Source: Allorhizobium undicola ORS 992 = ATCC 700741
GTDB lineage: Bacteria > Pseudomonadota > Alphaproteobacteria > Rhizobiales > Rhizobiaceae
Length of the DNA: 64,000 nucleotides
Assembly (NCBI RefSeq): GCF_000621665.1
Contig: NZ_JHXQ01000016.1
Coordinates: forward strand, 1 to 64,000
Reading direction: 5' to 3'
The notes under the pieces: generated by a model
Databases searched by the model: none
Seen by the model: the letters and a program-made list of their open reading frames with translations, nothing else
Told to the model about the DNA's origin: nothing
Program-made: the position numbers and the translations under genes
Shown here: piece after piece, positions 63,764 to 64,000 of the stretch
How positions within the stretch are numbered: the stretch's first letter is position 1
Layout of the letters: every line of letters begins with the position of its first letter

Positions 63764-64000
<237 letters not shown>

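Overview
The window looks like a chromosomal segment of an alphaproteobacterium of the order Rhizobiales, most likely family Brucellaceae (Brucella/Ochrobactrum group). The reasons are high-GC coding DNA, a ClpS2-type adaptor, separate petA/petB/petC genes, and above all many short palindromic intergenic repeats of the kind known in Brucella as Bru-RS elements. I could not assign a species. An ISAs1-type transposase remnant and some divergence from classical Brucella proteins as I remember them (for example Pth) suggest an Ochrobactrum-like or atypical member.

Layout. 1-0.6 kb: end of an ISAs1-family IS that has landed in a small inverted-repeat element. 0.6-7.8 kb: EamA permease, leuA behind a Leu-rich leader peptide, metallophosphoesterase, NUDIX hydrolase, glutathionyl-hydroquinone reductase, GNAT acetyltransferase. 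7.8-14.7 kb: a four-gene MoxR/DUF58/BatA-DUF4159/membrane-protein operon with 4-base overlaps. 14.8-17.3 kb: DUF1285 / CoA-type NUDIX / cca operon. 17.4-22.7 kb: small stress-type genes, hemF, a complete 246-bp miniature inverted-repeat element with 9-bp target duplication, a YjdM-like protein, an orphan flagellin and an endonuclease/exonuclease/phosphatase protein. 23.2-26.7 kb: petABC (cytochrome bc1) and apt. 26.7-30.7 kb: two overlapping half-ABC exporters behind a candidate 22-codon leader ORF. 30.9-39.1 kb: trmL, a possible alpha/beta hydrolase, two MaoC proteins, ychF, clpS2, an MCP, GNAT and pth. 39.2-42.4 kb: a periplasmic solute-binding protein coupled to a transmembrane GGDEF-EAL protein. 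42.9-47.1 kb: rplY, then an AcoR-like regulator lacking the AAA+ domain, an aldehyde dehydrogenase and a DUF779 protein. 47.1-55.3 kb: a putative regulator, prs, lipoprotein, degenerate M24 peptidase, pgeF, NDUFAF7-like methyltransferase, lgt, ubiK. 55.8-64 kb: YbjN/proC/CsaA-like operon, MarR/OmpR/histidine kinase operon resembling PetP-PetR, MBL hydrolase, cold-shock protein, a second EamA permease, and the start of aatA.

Most genes are ordinary housekeeping genes in short overlapping operons. The most interesting material is intergenic or in gene pairings: the miniature element inserted in the loop of a palindromic repeat, repeats that provide the stop codons of neighbouring genes, a 55-bp hairpin tandem array, two candidate leader-peptide systems, and the binding-protein/c-di-GMP-enzyme pair. 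I saw no tRNA, rRNA, CRISPR array or prophage.
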